Shown in pieces: positions 23,350 to 30,685 of a stretch of DNA of 42,475 nucleotides. The notes under the pieces are model-generated. The model was not told where the DNA came from. It made no database searches and saw only the letters and a program-made list of their open reading frames with translations. Origin of the DNA: an uncultured Clostridia bacterium (lineage in GTDB: Bacteria; Bacillota; Clostridia; Christensenellales; Borkfalkiaceae); the NCBI GenBank assembly GCA_947632195.1, contig CANROE010000017.1, positions 1 to 42,475 on the forward strand, in the 5' to 3' direction. The position numbers were made by a program, and so were the translations under genes. Position 1 is the first letter of the stretch, and every line of letters starts with the position of its first letter.

Positions 23350-25005
23350 TCAGTCTGTTTCATCTCTGCGCCTTGCGGGCAGGAGAGCGGCGGGAGAGAG
23401 TGCGGACGCGCTCTCCCGATGTGCGGAGAAGTCCTCCGCAGAGTACTTTGCGAAGATCCGTTCAAACTCCGTCTGCGATTGGGGACCGATGAGGATCTCG
23501 CGCACCACCCCTTCCCCGTCGATGACGACGGATGTGGGATAGCCCGTCACGCCGAATGCGGCCGCAAGTCTGAGCACACCGTTCTGCACGAGCGGGAAGG
23601 TGAGCCCCTGCTCCCTTGCGTAGCCTGTGATCTCCGACATGCTCCCCGTCTGTCCCGTCTGCGGGCAGTTGACGCCGAGCACTTCCACGGTGTCTTTGTA
23701 TCTTGCGTAGGCGCGTTGGAGATAGGGAAATTCCTGTTCGCAATAGGTGCAGCCCACGAACCAGAAGTTGAGAAGGACCATCTTCTTCGTCTCCAAGATC
23801 CCCCCGAGGGAGAGCTCCCCTACCGTGGAACTTGCCGCCGAAACGGTGAAGTCGAACATGACGTCCCCCGTCTTGTACTGTCCCGTGGGCGTCCCCTGCC
23901 GCAATGTAGCGGTGAGGTAGACGTTGCAATAGGGATCGAAGGGGGTGACCGTAAAGCTCTCGCCGCAGGTGTAGCCATCGGGCGTGTTTTCCACCGTGAC
24001 CGTGTACGTCTTGGGCAAAAGGTCGGCGGTGAATACGCCGCCCGCAAGGGTCGCGCGGGAACTTCTCGCAACTTCCCTCCCCGTCTCGTCCTTGACGGCG
24101 ATAACGACGGAAGGATCGATCAAAAGCTCCCCGTTACCACGCAGGGTGCGGAATTCGTAGGAGATGGGCGTGTTGACGTCGAGCTTGGGGATCTCCGTTT
24201 CGTCCTTCGTCTCTTCGCAGCGGTTGCAGTGGTGGGACTTGGAGCCCGCCGTTTCAAAGGTCGGCTGCCTGTCCACCGTGAAGTAATTCTGCCATGCGTG
24301 ATCGAGCGCGGGGATCTCCACCGTCTGCGTCTTGACGGGGCAGTTGGGGCGGCTGCAAGTCTGCTCCTCCTCGCCCGCCTCGGTGCAGGTGGCGGCACGG
24401 ATCACCCGCGTGCGCACCCATTGATGTTCAAGCGCGGGGATCTCCTCGTCCTCGGACGGCGTGTGGCAACGCTTGCACGTCTTGCGCTCGACGCCCGCCT
24501 CCGTGCAGGTCGCGGGCTTGACGATCTCGGGAACGTCCCAATCGTGGCCGAGCTCGGGGATCTCCGCGTCGCGCGTTGCCCCGCACACCGCGCAGGACTG
24601 TTTCTCCTCGCCCGTCTCGGTGCAGGTGGCGGCCTTTTCCACCGAATCCGTCACCCATTCGTGTTCGAGTTTTTCGGTCGGCGTGCTCTCCGTCTTATGG
24701 CAGCGGCTGCACTCTCTGGTGCGCTCTCCCGCCTCGGTGCAGGTGGCGGCCTTGGTCACTTTGGAAGTCCCCCATGCGTGGTCGAGGGCGGGGATGTCCT
24801 CCGTCTCTTCATAGCCGCAGCCAGAGACGGTGCAGACGTGCTTTTTCAAGCCGTTCTCCTCGCAGCCCGGGGCGGTCACTTCCACCCATTCGCCGAATAC
24901 ATGCTCATGAGCGCCCGTATTGTCGCAAGCGGCGAGCGCGCCGCCGCAGAGCGCGACAAAAAGCGCTGCGGAAAGAAAAATCAAATGTAACGAATATTTT
25001 TTCAT
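23350..25005 (-). CDS. Thioredoxin-like lipoprotein with six Cys-rich repeats
   Basis: A 551-residue exported protein with lipobox LAAC, lipidated at C27. Six tandem units of about 40 residues (about 33-275) follow the pattern '[LE]-[GED]-H-x-W...ATCTEAG...C-x-x-C'. Each gives a His and about three Cys, suggesting zinc ribbons or disulfide-linked repeats; the sixth lacks the first Cys. A short beta domain comes next (about 280-365). The C-terminus is a TlpA/AhpC-type thioredoxin fold with active site C-T-Y-C (about C418/C421) and the cis-Pro motif GYPTSVVIDGEG. It probably acts as an extracytoplasmic thiol-disulfide oxidoreductase. AAGGAGG precedes the ATG. First gene of an operon with the 1681-residue lipoprotein. 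Confidence 0.88.
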   Translation of the reverse strand: MKKYSLHLIFLSAALFVALCGGALAACDNTGAHEHVFGEWVEVTAPGCEENGLKKHVCTVSGCGYEETEDIPALDHAWGTSKVTKAATCTEAGERTRECSRCHKTESTPTEKLEHEWVTDSVEKAATCTETGEEKQSCAVCGATRDAEIPELGHDWDVPEIVKPATCTEAGVERKTCKRCHTPSEDEEIPALEHQWVRTRVIRAATCTEAGEEEQTCSRPNCPVKTQTVEIPALDHAWQNYFTVDRQPTFETAGSKSHHCNRCEETKDETEIPKLDVNTPISYEFRTLRGNGELLIDPSVVIAVKDETGREVARSSRATLAGGVFTADLLPKTYTVTVENTPDGYTCGESFTVTPFDPYCNVYLTATLRQGTPTGQYKTGDVMFDFTVSAASSTVGELSLGGILETKKMVLLNFWFVGCTYCEQEFPYLQRAYARYKDTVEVLGVNCPQTGQTGSMSEITGYAREQGLTFPLVQNGVLRLAAAFGVTGYPTSVVIDGEGVVREILIGPQSQTEFERIFAKYSAEDFSAHRESASALSPAALLPARRRDETD

Positions 25006-25052
25006 AAGGCCTCCTTCGGCGGACTCCGCCGTATGAGATGCGTGTATTATAT

Positions 25053-25081
25053 AGTATATAAAAAAAGCGGGAAAAAGTCAA
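25053..25081 (-). promoter_or_regulatory. Promoter of the thioredoxin-lipoprotein operon
   Basis: On the minus strand TTGACT (25081-25076), 17-bp spacer, TATACT (25058-25053). A second TATAAT-like hexamer lies just downstream. Leader of about 40 nt with AAGGAGG. Confidence 0.82.
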
Positions 25082-25356
25082 GAAAACCTCTCCCTTTACG
25101 GCAAATTCTCACCCGTTTCACACACAAACGGATATAAAAATTTCTTATACCTGCATTTATATATACGTTTTCGGCAAGAAAAGCTGTCCCCCCGCATAGC
25201 GGGGGTGGAGCATTGCTTTCTTGCCAACAGTTGATAACTGTTGACGCAATGCGACATGAGTGAGCGCATTTGCAGCGCGAACGGTGACCGAATGCGGGTT
25301 TCTACCCGCATGAGACAGTACCCGAGCCACGCGAGGGGGAAAGGGGGGACCCCAAC
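25082..25356. repeat. Gap with hairpins and GC-rich repeats
   Basis: No gene is seen. There is a CCCCCGC-ATA-GCGGGGG hairpin near 25190, an AACAGTT-GAT-AACTGTT palindrome near 25226, and a GGGAAAGTACCC-like GC-rich unit (about 25315-25350) of the family found at 465 and 27390. Confidence 0.65.
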
Positions 25357-25383
25357 AAAAAAAGGACGGGGAAAACCCCGTCC
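25357..25383 (-). terminator. Intrinsic terminator of the nucleoside kinase gene
   Basis: On the minus strand the stem GGACGGGG/CCCCGTCC (25383-25364, loop TTTT) is followed by seven T (25363-25357), 15 bp after the stop codon. Confidence 0.92.
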
Positions 25384-25398
25384 GCGAAAAAACAGTTT

Positions 25399-27057
25399 TT
25401 ATACGTTGAAACAGCTGCCGCCGATGAACTCCCGCAACAGCGAATTGCACGGCACAAGGCTGTCGTCGTCGATCTGGCGGAAATATTTGAGTGTCTTGAT
25501 GAGCCTGTTCGCCACAAGATACTGCGGGTCGGACGCCGTGATCTGCATGAGCGCCTCCATCGCCTGCTTTTTCAGCACGCACAGCTCATAGCCGAGGCTG
25601 GAATTGAATACATAGTCCGCGTTTTCCTGGTTGGGATAGATCCAGCGGAACTCCCCGTTGCGCACCGACTGCCACATGTCGATGGTCGTCGCGGCGGGGC
25701 AGCCTCTGAAATTCATGTCACGCACGATCCTGCGGATGAGCCGCGCGTTCGTAACGGACAGCGGGGAATGGTTGTCGATATTCATCTGCGCGTGCGGCGC
25801 GATGTAGATCTTGAACTTCTGGTGCTTGGGAATGGACTTCGTGAGCTTTTCGTTGAGGGCGTGGATCCCCTCGATGATGATGGGCACGTTCTGCTCCAAA
25901 CGGATGGTCTTGCCCTTTTCCCGCCTGTCCATTTTGAAGTTGAAACGGGGCAGGGTGACCTCTTCGCCGTTGATGAGGTCGAACAGGTCCTTGTTGAAGA
26001 GCTCTACGTCGAGGCAGTCGATGTGCTCCAAATCGAGCTTTCCGACGGGCTTTCCCTGCAACTCGCTGATCTTCGCCTTGTCGAAATAGTAGTCGTCCAT
26101 CGAGATGGTGACGGGGTTGATCCCGCGCGACAAAAGCTCGATCCTGACGCGGTTGCAGAAGGTGGTCTTGCCGCTCGAACTCGGGCCCGCGATCGCGATG
26201 AGGCGCACATCCTCGATCTCTTTTTCGATCATGTCGCCGAGTTCCGCGAGCTGGCGGTTGTGGTGCGCCTCGCACATCTGCACGAATTCGAGCACCTCGC
26301 CCCGCTCGATCTTGCGGTTGATGTCCGCCACCGTCTGTACCTTGGCCTTCTCCGCCCAATTATACGCCCGCTGCAACGTCTTGCAGTAGGTCGCTTCCTC
26401 CTCGAATTCGGGGATGTTCGCGTCGAGGTCGTGGCGTGGGTATTGGATGATGAACCCGGGACTGTACGGCGTGATCGTGTAGTTGTGGATACACCCCGTG
26501 GAGGGCACCATGTAGTTGTGCAGATAGTTATAATAGTCTCCGCACTTGTAGAGGTGCACCGTGCTCTCGGGACGGTACTGCAAAATTTCGATCTTGTCGT
26601 CGAGATGGAATTTTTTGTAGATCTCTGTCGCCTCTTCGATGGTGACGGTGACCCGTTCGATGGGAAGGTCTGCTTCGATGATGCGCTTCACCTCCTCCGA
26701 GATCGCCTCCACCGCGCGGGACATGTTGAAACTCTTCGTGAGCGCCTGGCAGGAGATGGAACGGGAGATGTTGTAGGAAAATCTGATCTTGACGTCGGGA
26801 TAGATGTTGTAAAACGCCATCGCGACGATGTAGCGCAGGCTTGCGCTGTACGCCCTGCCCGCCTCGGCGTTATTGAGGTTGAGCAGCTTGATCGTCATAC
26901 CGTCGTTTTTTTCGGAGAGGCGGTAATTGAGCTCCTTGATCTGCGCGCCCACCTGACAGACGACGAGATTTTTTCTGTCCTTTTTTTCCACGAGCTCCAA
27001 AACGCGGGTGCCTTCTTCCACGGACAAATGTTGGTTGTTGAAGTTGACTTTTATCAT
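25399..27057 (-). CDS. Nucleoside (uridine-type) kinase with N-terminal TGS domain
   Basis: A 552-residue cytosolic protein. Residues 1-60 (MIKVNFNNQHLSVEEGTRVLELV) form a TGS/ubiquitin-like domain. Residues about 65-230 resemble the second additional domain of threonyl-tRNA synthetase. The C-terminal half is a uridine kinase/phosphoribulokinase-type P-loop kinase with GPSSSGKTTFCNR near residue 290 and SMDDYYFD after it. This architecture is a widespread Bacillota and Thermotogae family annotated as nucleoside kinase; it phosphorylates uridine-type nucleosides in studied relatives, and the substrate here is inferred. The ATG at 27057 has AAGGGG upstream and a good promoter at 27091-27119. 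It is monocistronic. Confidence 0.9.
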   Translation of the reverse strand: MIKVNFNNQHLSVEEGTRVLELVEKKDRKNLVVCQVGAQIKELNYRLSEKNDGMTIKLLNLNNAEAGRAYSASLRYIVAMAFYNIYPDVKIRFSYNISRSISCQALTKSFNMSRAVEAISEEVKRIIEADLPIERVTVTIEEATEIYKKFHLDDKIEILQYRPESTVHLYKCGDYYNYLHNYMVPSTGCIHNYTITPYSPGFIIQYPRHDLDANIPEFEEEATYCKTLQRAYNWAEKAKVQTVADINRKIERGEVLEFVQMCEAHHNRQLAELGDMIEKEIEDVRLIAIAGPSSSGKTTFCNRVRIELLSRGINPVTISMDDYYFDKAKISELQGKPVGKLDLEHIDCLDVELFNKDLFDLINGEEVTLPRFNFKMDRREKGKTIRLEQNVPIIIEGIHALNEKLTKSIPKHQKFKIYIAPHAQMNIDNHSPLSVTNARLIRRIVRDMNFRGCPAATTIDMWQSVRNGEFRWIYPNQENADYVFNSSLGYELCVLKKQAMEALMQITASDPQYLVANRLIKTLKYFRQIDDDSLVPCNSLLREFIGGSCFNV

Positions 27058-27090
27058 GGTTTTTCCCCTTTTGTTATCGTTTGGTGTTTT

Positions 27091-27119
27091 ATTATATCAC
27101 CAAAAAAGAATTTTTGCAA
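27091..27119 (-). promoter_or_regulatory. Sigma-A promoter of the nucleoside kinase gene
   Basis: On the minus strand TTGCAA (27119-27114), 17-bp spacer, TATAAT (27096-27091). Confidence 0.87.
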
Positions 27120-27728
27120 GCGTTTTTTGAAAAATATTTTCTGTTTTCGTGAATTATTTTCATGAAATCGCGCGCTTTGATATAAAAACGCTCAAACCCG
27201 CGCCCTCGCAAGCGAGGGGAGCAACACAAGCTGTCCCTCGCGCGTTCCGCGCAGGGGCTGCAAAAAAATAAGGTACCCCTCTCCCTACCCTCCCCCCAAC
27301 AAGTTGAGGGGAGGCAAAAATAGCTGCCCCCCAACTTTGGGGGGAAGTGGCGAACGTAGTGAGCCGAAAGGGGGGCTTGCTGTCCCTAAAAGGGAAAGTA
27401 CCCGCGTAGTGGGGGAAAGGGTTTTATCATTTCGCTCGCATTTAAATTTGTCATTTGCCCCGCGCGTAGTTCTGATTCTCTAAGCGCGGCACGAGCCGTA
27501 GGCGAAGTACCCGAGCGGGGCGGGCTCGTCGCTCCCTTTGGTACGGCACCAAGAGAGGGCATCCCGTGGAACGTAAGACTTAAAAAGGCGCTTTTGCGCC
27601 TTTTTGCCGCTGGTCTCTGCGCCCTGCGGGCTTGAGAGCTTCGTCGGCGGGAGCGTTTGGAGGAAATGTCTCACCTCGTTGTTTCCGCCTCCTCGCGCGG
27701 GCTCGAAGAGAATTTTCGACCCCTTCAC
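27120..27728. repeat. Repeat-rich gap upstream of the nucleoside kinase
   Basis: About 600 bp without a gene. It has GC-rich units near 27200-27430, including CTGTCCCTAAAAGGGAAAGT and a CCCCCAACTTTGGGGGG palindrome. An inverse copy of the GGCTCGTGCCGCGCTTAGAG unit lies near 27480, and AAAAAGGCGC/GCGCCTTTTT forms a hairpin at about 27583-27606. The remainder is unique but shows no ribosome site or conserved frame. Confidence 0.7.
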
Positions 27729-27734
27729 GGCACC

Positions 27735-27763
27735 AAAAAGACGACCCTTGCAGGTCGTCTTTT
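27735..27763 (-). terminator. Terminator of tRNA-Leu, part of an 18-bp perfect palindrome
   Basis: On the minus strand AAAAAGACGACC, loop, GGTCGTCTTTTT directly after the tRNA CCA. The palindrome extends to GGCACC/GGTGCC (27729-27746 with 27753-27770), so its arm includes the tRNA 3' end. Confidence 0.85.
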
Positions 27764-27850
27764 TGGTGCCGGTGGTCGGGCTCGAACCGACACGGGTTTT
27801 ACCCCGAGGGATTTTAAGTCCCTTGCGTCTGCCAATTCCACCACACCGGC
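27764..27850 (-). tRNA. tRNA-Leu (anticodon TAA)
   Basis: An 87-nt gene with the CCA end encoded. The acceptor GCCGGTG pairs with CACCGGC, discriminator A. The anticodon stem GGGAC..TCCC carries loop CTTAAAA, giving anticodon TAA. A long variable arm (CTCGGGGTAAAACCCG) confirms leucine class. T-loop GGTTCGAGCCC. No convincing promoter is seen upstream, where a 308-bp tandem duplication begins. Confidence 0.96.
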
Positions 27851-28132
27851 TCGTCGTCGGCGCACGCCTTTTCTTCACGCTTTTCTTGCGAAAAGCTCCT
27901 CTTTAAGGCGGCGCCTCCTCTTCGTGAAAAATCTTCCTACGGAATCTTTTTCACGACTTTTTTGTTCATTTGATATCCCATACAACTTTGTCAACAAAGC
28001 AAGGGACTTAAAATGGTAAGCTCCCGAAAAAGATTTGCGCAGCAAAGATTTTTTGGGAAGAGGAGCCGCAACGGAGCACACTTGCCCTTTGCGCCATGCG
28101 GAAAGGGCTCAAAGCGAAGTTTGCGGCGACGA
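27825..28132. repeat. 308-bp tandem duplication, unit 1 (starts within tRNA-Leu)
   Basis: The unit begins at 27825 inside the 5' part of tRNA-Leu and runs through two hairpin repeats (27923-27955, 28020-28066) to GCGGCGACGA. It matches 28133-28440 at a constant offset of 308 with only scattered differences. At 27999-28014 it also contains a 16-nt copy of the tRNA anticodon arm (GCAAGGGACTTAAAAT) in inverse orientation to the gene. Confidence 0.85.
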
Positions 28133-28440
28133 GCGTCTGCCAATTCCACCACACCGGCACGTCATCGGCGCACGCCTTTTCTTCACGCTTTTCTTGCGAA
28201 AAGCTCCTCTTTAAGGCGGCGCCTCCTCTTCGTGAAAAATCTTCCTACGGAATCTTTTTCACGATTTTTTTGTTCATTTGTTTTCCCGTACAACTTTGCC
28301 AACAAAGCAAGGGACTTAAAATAATAGGCTCCCGAAAAAGATTTGCGCAGCAAAGATTTTTTGGGAAGAGGAGCCGCAACGGAGCGCACTTGCCCTTTGC
28401 GCCATGCGGAAAGGGCTCAAAGCGAAGTTTGCGGCGACGG
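28133..28440. repeat. 308-bp tandem duplication, unit 2, with tRNA-Leu fragment
   Basis: The first 26 nt (28133-28158) repeat the 5' part of tRNA-Leu (GCGTCTGCCAATTCC..., ending ACCGGC). They cannot form a tRNA because the anticodon arm and 3' half are missing. The rest copies unit 1. Differences such as GATATCCCAT versus TTTTCCCGTA show it is not a simple assembly duplicate. Confidence 0.85.
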
Positions 28441-28551
28441 GGGAGCGAATGCCGAAAGGGTTTCAAACCCCTCAGTCACTCACTTACGTTCGTGCCAGCT
28501 CCCCTATAAGGGGCGCCAAGGATTCTGATTACGTCACCCTTTTGCACTTCC

Positions 28552-28584
28552 AAAACAAAAGAGCACCTTGTAATGCGGGTGCCC
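28552..28584 (-). terminator. Terminator of the tRNA Val-Gly-Cys operon
   Basis: On the minus strand the stem GGGCACC/GGTGCTC (one wobble) is followed by TTTTGTTTTGG. It starts 6 bp after tRNA-Cys. To its left, 28441-28530 is a GC-rich repeat unit. Confidence 0.8.
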
Positions 28585-28590
28585 TTTTTT

Positions 28591-28665
28591 TGGAGGCGCC
28601 ACCCGGATTTGAACCGGGGAGTCAGGGTTTTGCAGACCCTTGCCTTACCACTTGGCTATGGCGCC
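28591..28665 (-). tRNA. tRNA-Cys (anticodon GCA)
   Basis: 75 nt with encoded CCA. Acceptor GGCGCCA, anticodon loop TCTGCAAA, T-loop GGTTCAAATCC, discriminator U. Last gene of a three-tRNA operon. Confidence 0.96.
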
Positions 28666-28690
28666 AAAAAAACAGTGCGGATAGTGTGTT

Positions 28691-28765
28691 TGGAGCGGGA
28701 AACGAGATTCGAACCCGCGACATCCACCTTGGCAAGGTGGCGCTCTACCACTGAGCTATTCCCGC
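28691..28765 (-). tRNA. tRNA-Gly (anticodon GCC)
   Basis: 75 nt with encoded CCA. Acceptor GCGGGAA, anticodon loop TTGCCAA, T-loop GGTTCGAATCT, discriminator U. It lies 23 bp after tRNA-Val and 25 bp before tRNA-Cys. Confidence 0.96.
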
Positions 28766-28788
28766 ATAATCAACAATCCGCACTGTAT

Positions 28789-28864
28789 TGGTGGAAATTG
28801 ACGGGCTCGAACCGCCGACCCTCTGCTTGTAAGGCAGATGCTCTCCCAACTGAGCTAAACTTCC
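28789..28864 (-). tRNA. tRNA-Val (anticodon TAC)
   Basis: 76 nt with encoded CCA. Acceptor GGAAGTT with one G-U/A-U pair at the base, anticodon loop CTTACAA, T-loop GGTTCGAGCCC, discriminator A. First gene of the operon. Confidence 0.96.
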
Positions 28865-28877
28865 GACTTGCTTGATT

Positions 28878-28906
28878 ATAGTAACACATTCGGACGCAGA
28901 AATCAA
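28878..28906 (-). promoter_or_regulatory. Promoter of the tRNA operon
   Basis: On the minus strand TTGATT (28906-28901), 17-bp spacer, TACTAT (28883-28878). An overlapping TATAAT is at 28880-28875. Start expected a few bases before tRNA-Val. Confidence 0.75.
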
Positions 28907-28954
28907 GCGTTTTTCTTTTATTTTATGAATTTTTTGCGAAAAAATTTCCTGAGC

Positions 28955-29025
28955 AAAAAAGAGAAAGCGCAGTTCCATGCGAAAAAGGCAGCTCCGCCGA
29001 AAAAACCGTGCGAAACTGCTTTCTC
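28955..29025 (-). terminator. Probable terminator of the 51-codon gene
   Basis: On the minus strand a large imperfect hairpin with outer stem GAGAAAG/CTTTCTC and further pairing (CAGTT/AACTG, GCA/TGC), followed by TTTTTT (28960-28955). Confidence 0.65.
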
Positions 29026-29086
29026 TTTCGTCCTTCTTATGAATTTCTTTTGCGGATCTCCTCTTTGGTGCGTCCTGATTCCGGGC

Positions 29087-29242
29087 TCATGCCGCCTCTT
29101 CGTCTACCGAGACGCTGAACCTTTGACCGCCGGGAAGAATCATACGGATCTGTGCGTTTTCCCGGACGATTCTGCCTTCAAAACAGACCGAAAGCATATC
29201 TTCGATCTCTTCAAGCATGTCCTCGAGCGTTATCGCTTCCAT
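29087..29242 (-). CDS. Small acidic protein of unknown function (51 aa)
   Basis: A 51-residue frame beginning MEAITLEDMLEEIEDMLSVC and ending SVSVDEEAA. It is a predicted helix rich in Glu, Asp and Leu, then a short beta-like stretch around RMILPGGQRFSV. AGAGGAGGTG lies 6 bp before the ATG, one of the best ribosome sites in the window. An extended -10 promoter (29277-29285) and a terminator (28955-29025) frame it as a separate transcription unit. I do not recognise a family. The helix with regularly spaced Leu/Met suggests a dimerising or partner-binding protein, which is speculation. Confidence 0.75.
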   Translation of the reverse strand: MEAITLEDMLEEIEDMLSVCFEGRIVRENAQIRMILPGGQRFSVSVDEEAA

Positions 29243-29276
29243 GCCGCCACCTCCTCTGTTTTTCTTTTGCGAGAGT

Positions 29277-29285
29277 ATTGTACCA
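29277..29285 (-). promoter_or_regulatory. Extended -10 promoter of the small acidic protein gene
   Basis: On the minus strand TGG-TACAAT; the -35 region is weak. The leader carries AGGAGGTG. Confidence 0.6.
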
Positions 29286-29425
29286 AAATTATTAAGACGA
29301 ATTCACAGAAACTCTGTCGAAACGGGTCGTATCAGGTAGAAAATGTTGAGAACTTTTCAATGTGTTGGAAACCGCTCTTGCCCATGGATGACTTTTTTGG
29401 CGCCGCGCCTCCACCCTCGACTCCG

Positions 29426-29605
29426 TTTCCTCTCTTCCGCATATAAACAAATAGCGCCCCGATAAAATTCTTGCAACGGGAGTCGCGCTTTGGGCAGCGC
29501 GCCCTTCGACTCCCGTTTCCTTTCTTCCGCATATAAACAAATAGCGCCCCGATAAAATTCTTGCAACGGGAGTCGCGCTTTGGGCAGCGCGCCCTTCGAC
29601 TCCCG
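29426..29605. repeat. Two tandem 90-bp repeats
   Basis: Units 29426-29515 and 29516-29605 differ by about one base. Each contains CTTCCGCATATAAACAAATA, then AACGGGAGTCG, a GCGCTTTGGGCAGCGCG hairpin and CGACTCCCGTTTCC. AACGGGAGTCG equals the T-arm 3' side of the nearby tRNA-Gly(CCC), and here it forms an inverted repeat with CGACTCCCGTT. Confidence 0.88.
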
Positions 29606-29763
29606 TTTCCTTTCTTCAATATGCATAGGCTCCCAAAAAAGATTTGCGCAGCAAAGATTTTTTGGGAAGAGGAGCAACCGACGTTAAAAGCATAGCCCTT
29701 GCCGAAAGGCAAGGGCTTGTAAAATGCGTCGCGTTGCGACGATGGAGCAGGAAACGGGAGTCG
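29597..29763. repeat. 167-bp repeat ending in a tRNA-Gly 3' fragment, copy 1
   Basis: It matches 29880-30046 at an offset of 283 with about three differences. It contains the hairpin repeat at 29629-29675, a CCCTTGCC/GGCAAGGG hairpin and CGTCGCG-TTGCGACG. It ends with the last 21 nt of tRNA-Gly(CCC) (29743-29763). The 116 bp between the copies include a TTGACAATT/AATTGTCAA palindrome near 29784. Confidence 0.88.
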
Positions 29764-29879
29764 CGCTTTGGGCAGCGCGCACGGTTGACAATTATCAATT
29801 GTCAAGTCGGCGGTAGAGCCCGCCGACCTGCGCACACCCCTTCCGCATGAGAACGCGCAAGGGTGTGCTTGCCTCCCCT

Positions 29880-30046
29880 CGACTCCCATTTCCTTTCTTC
29901 AATATGCATAGGCTCCCAAAAAAGATTTGCGCAGCAAAGATTTTTTGGGAAGAGGAGCAACCGACGTTAAAAGCATAGCCCTTGCCGAAAGGCAAGGGCT
30001 TGTAAAATACGTCGCGTTGCGACGATGGAGCAGGAAACGGGAGTCG
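29880..30046. repeat. 167-bp repeat ending in the intact tRNA-Gly gene, copy 2
   Basis: Second copy; its last 21 nt are the true 3' end of tRNA-Gly(CCC), starting at 30026. The hairpin repeat in it lies at about 29912-29958. Confidence 0.88.
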
Positions 30047-30100
30047 AACCCGCCGGAACCAGCTTGGGAAGCTGGCGCCATACCGCTAGGCGATTCCTGC
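30026..30100 (-). tRNA. tRNA-Gly (anticodon CCC)
   Basis: 75 nt with encoded CCA. Acceptor GCAGGAA, anticodon stem CCAGC/GCTGG with loop TTCCCAA, T-loop GGTTCGACTCC, discriminator U. It has its own consensus promoter at 30110-30138. Its 3' end is duplicated at 29743-29763. Confidence 0.96.
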
Positions 30101-30109
30101 ATCATCTCT

Positions 30110-30138
30110 ATTATATCTTAAATTTGGGCGCGTGTCAA
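30110..30138 (-). promoter_or_regulatory. Consensus promoter of tRNA-Gly(CCC)
   Basis: On the minus strand TTGACA (30138-30133), 17-bp spacer, TATAAT (30115-30110): a perfect consensus. Confidence 0.92.
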
Positions 30139-30685
30139 GACAAAACGCCCCGCTTTTTTTATTTTTCTGCCGCAGAGTTGTTTTTCCGTATGTCCGCCGC
30201 AAAAATGCCCTGTGGCGCCGAGGAAATAAGGTGCCCCTCCCCTACCCCTCCCCCGCGCGGAACGCGCGGGGGAGGGCGAGAAGTAGAGATTTCTCCATGC
30301 GCTTCGCTTGGTCGAAATGACAATTCAGAACGGTGTTCCGCTCCCCCGCGCTGTTCTGATTCTCTAAGCGCGGCACGAGCCGCAAGGCGAAGTAGCGTAG
30401 TCGAGACATCTCTACCTTAGTTTTCATAATGTGAGATTTCTCGACTCCACTTCGTTCCGCTCGAAATGACAAATCGGAAACGCAGCTCGGAATGACGCAC
30501 GAGAGTAGCTCGAAATGACATTAAGTAGAGTCCCACTTCGTCGCTAACGCTCCTCGTGCCGCCCTTCGGCAACATAGAACGTGCGGGCGGGGCGACTTCG
30601 CCTGCGGCTCCGCTCGAAATGACATTTGGGAGAATGCCAACCCACACTCCACCCTTTTAAGGGGCAGGTCATACCTCGAAATCAC
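30139..30685. repeat. Repeat-filled gap before the addAB-linked membrane gene
   Basis: GC-rich unit CCCCTCCCCCGCGCGG/CGCGCGGGGGAGGG near 30235-30275, several palindromic TCGA-arm units (about 30285-30630) and one GGCACGAGCCGC unit near 30370. No gene is seen. Confidence 0.75.

Noticed and set aside
25768-27165. 465-codon open frame opposite the nucleoside kinase
   Set aside because: It overlaps a well-conserved kinase with P-loop and TGS domain; the frame has no recognisable motif or ribosome site.
28133-28158. Second tRNA-Leu gene
   Set aside because: Only the 5' part is present; no anticodon arm or 3' half follows.
29426-30046. CRISPR array
   Set aside because: Repeats are 90 and 167 bp, nearly adjacent, contain tRNA pieces and lack regular short spacers; no cas genes are present.
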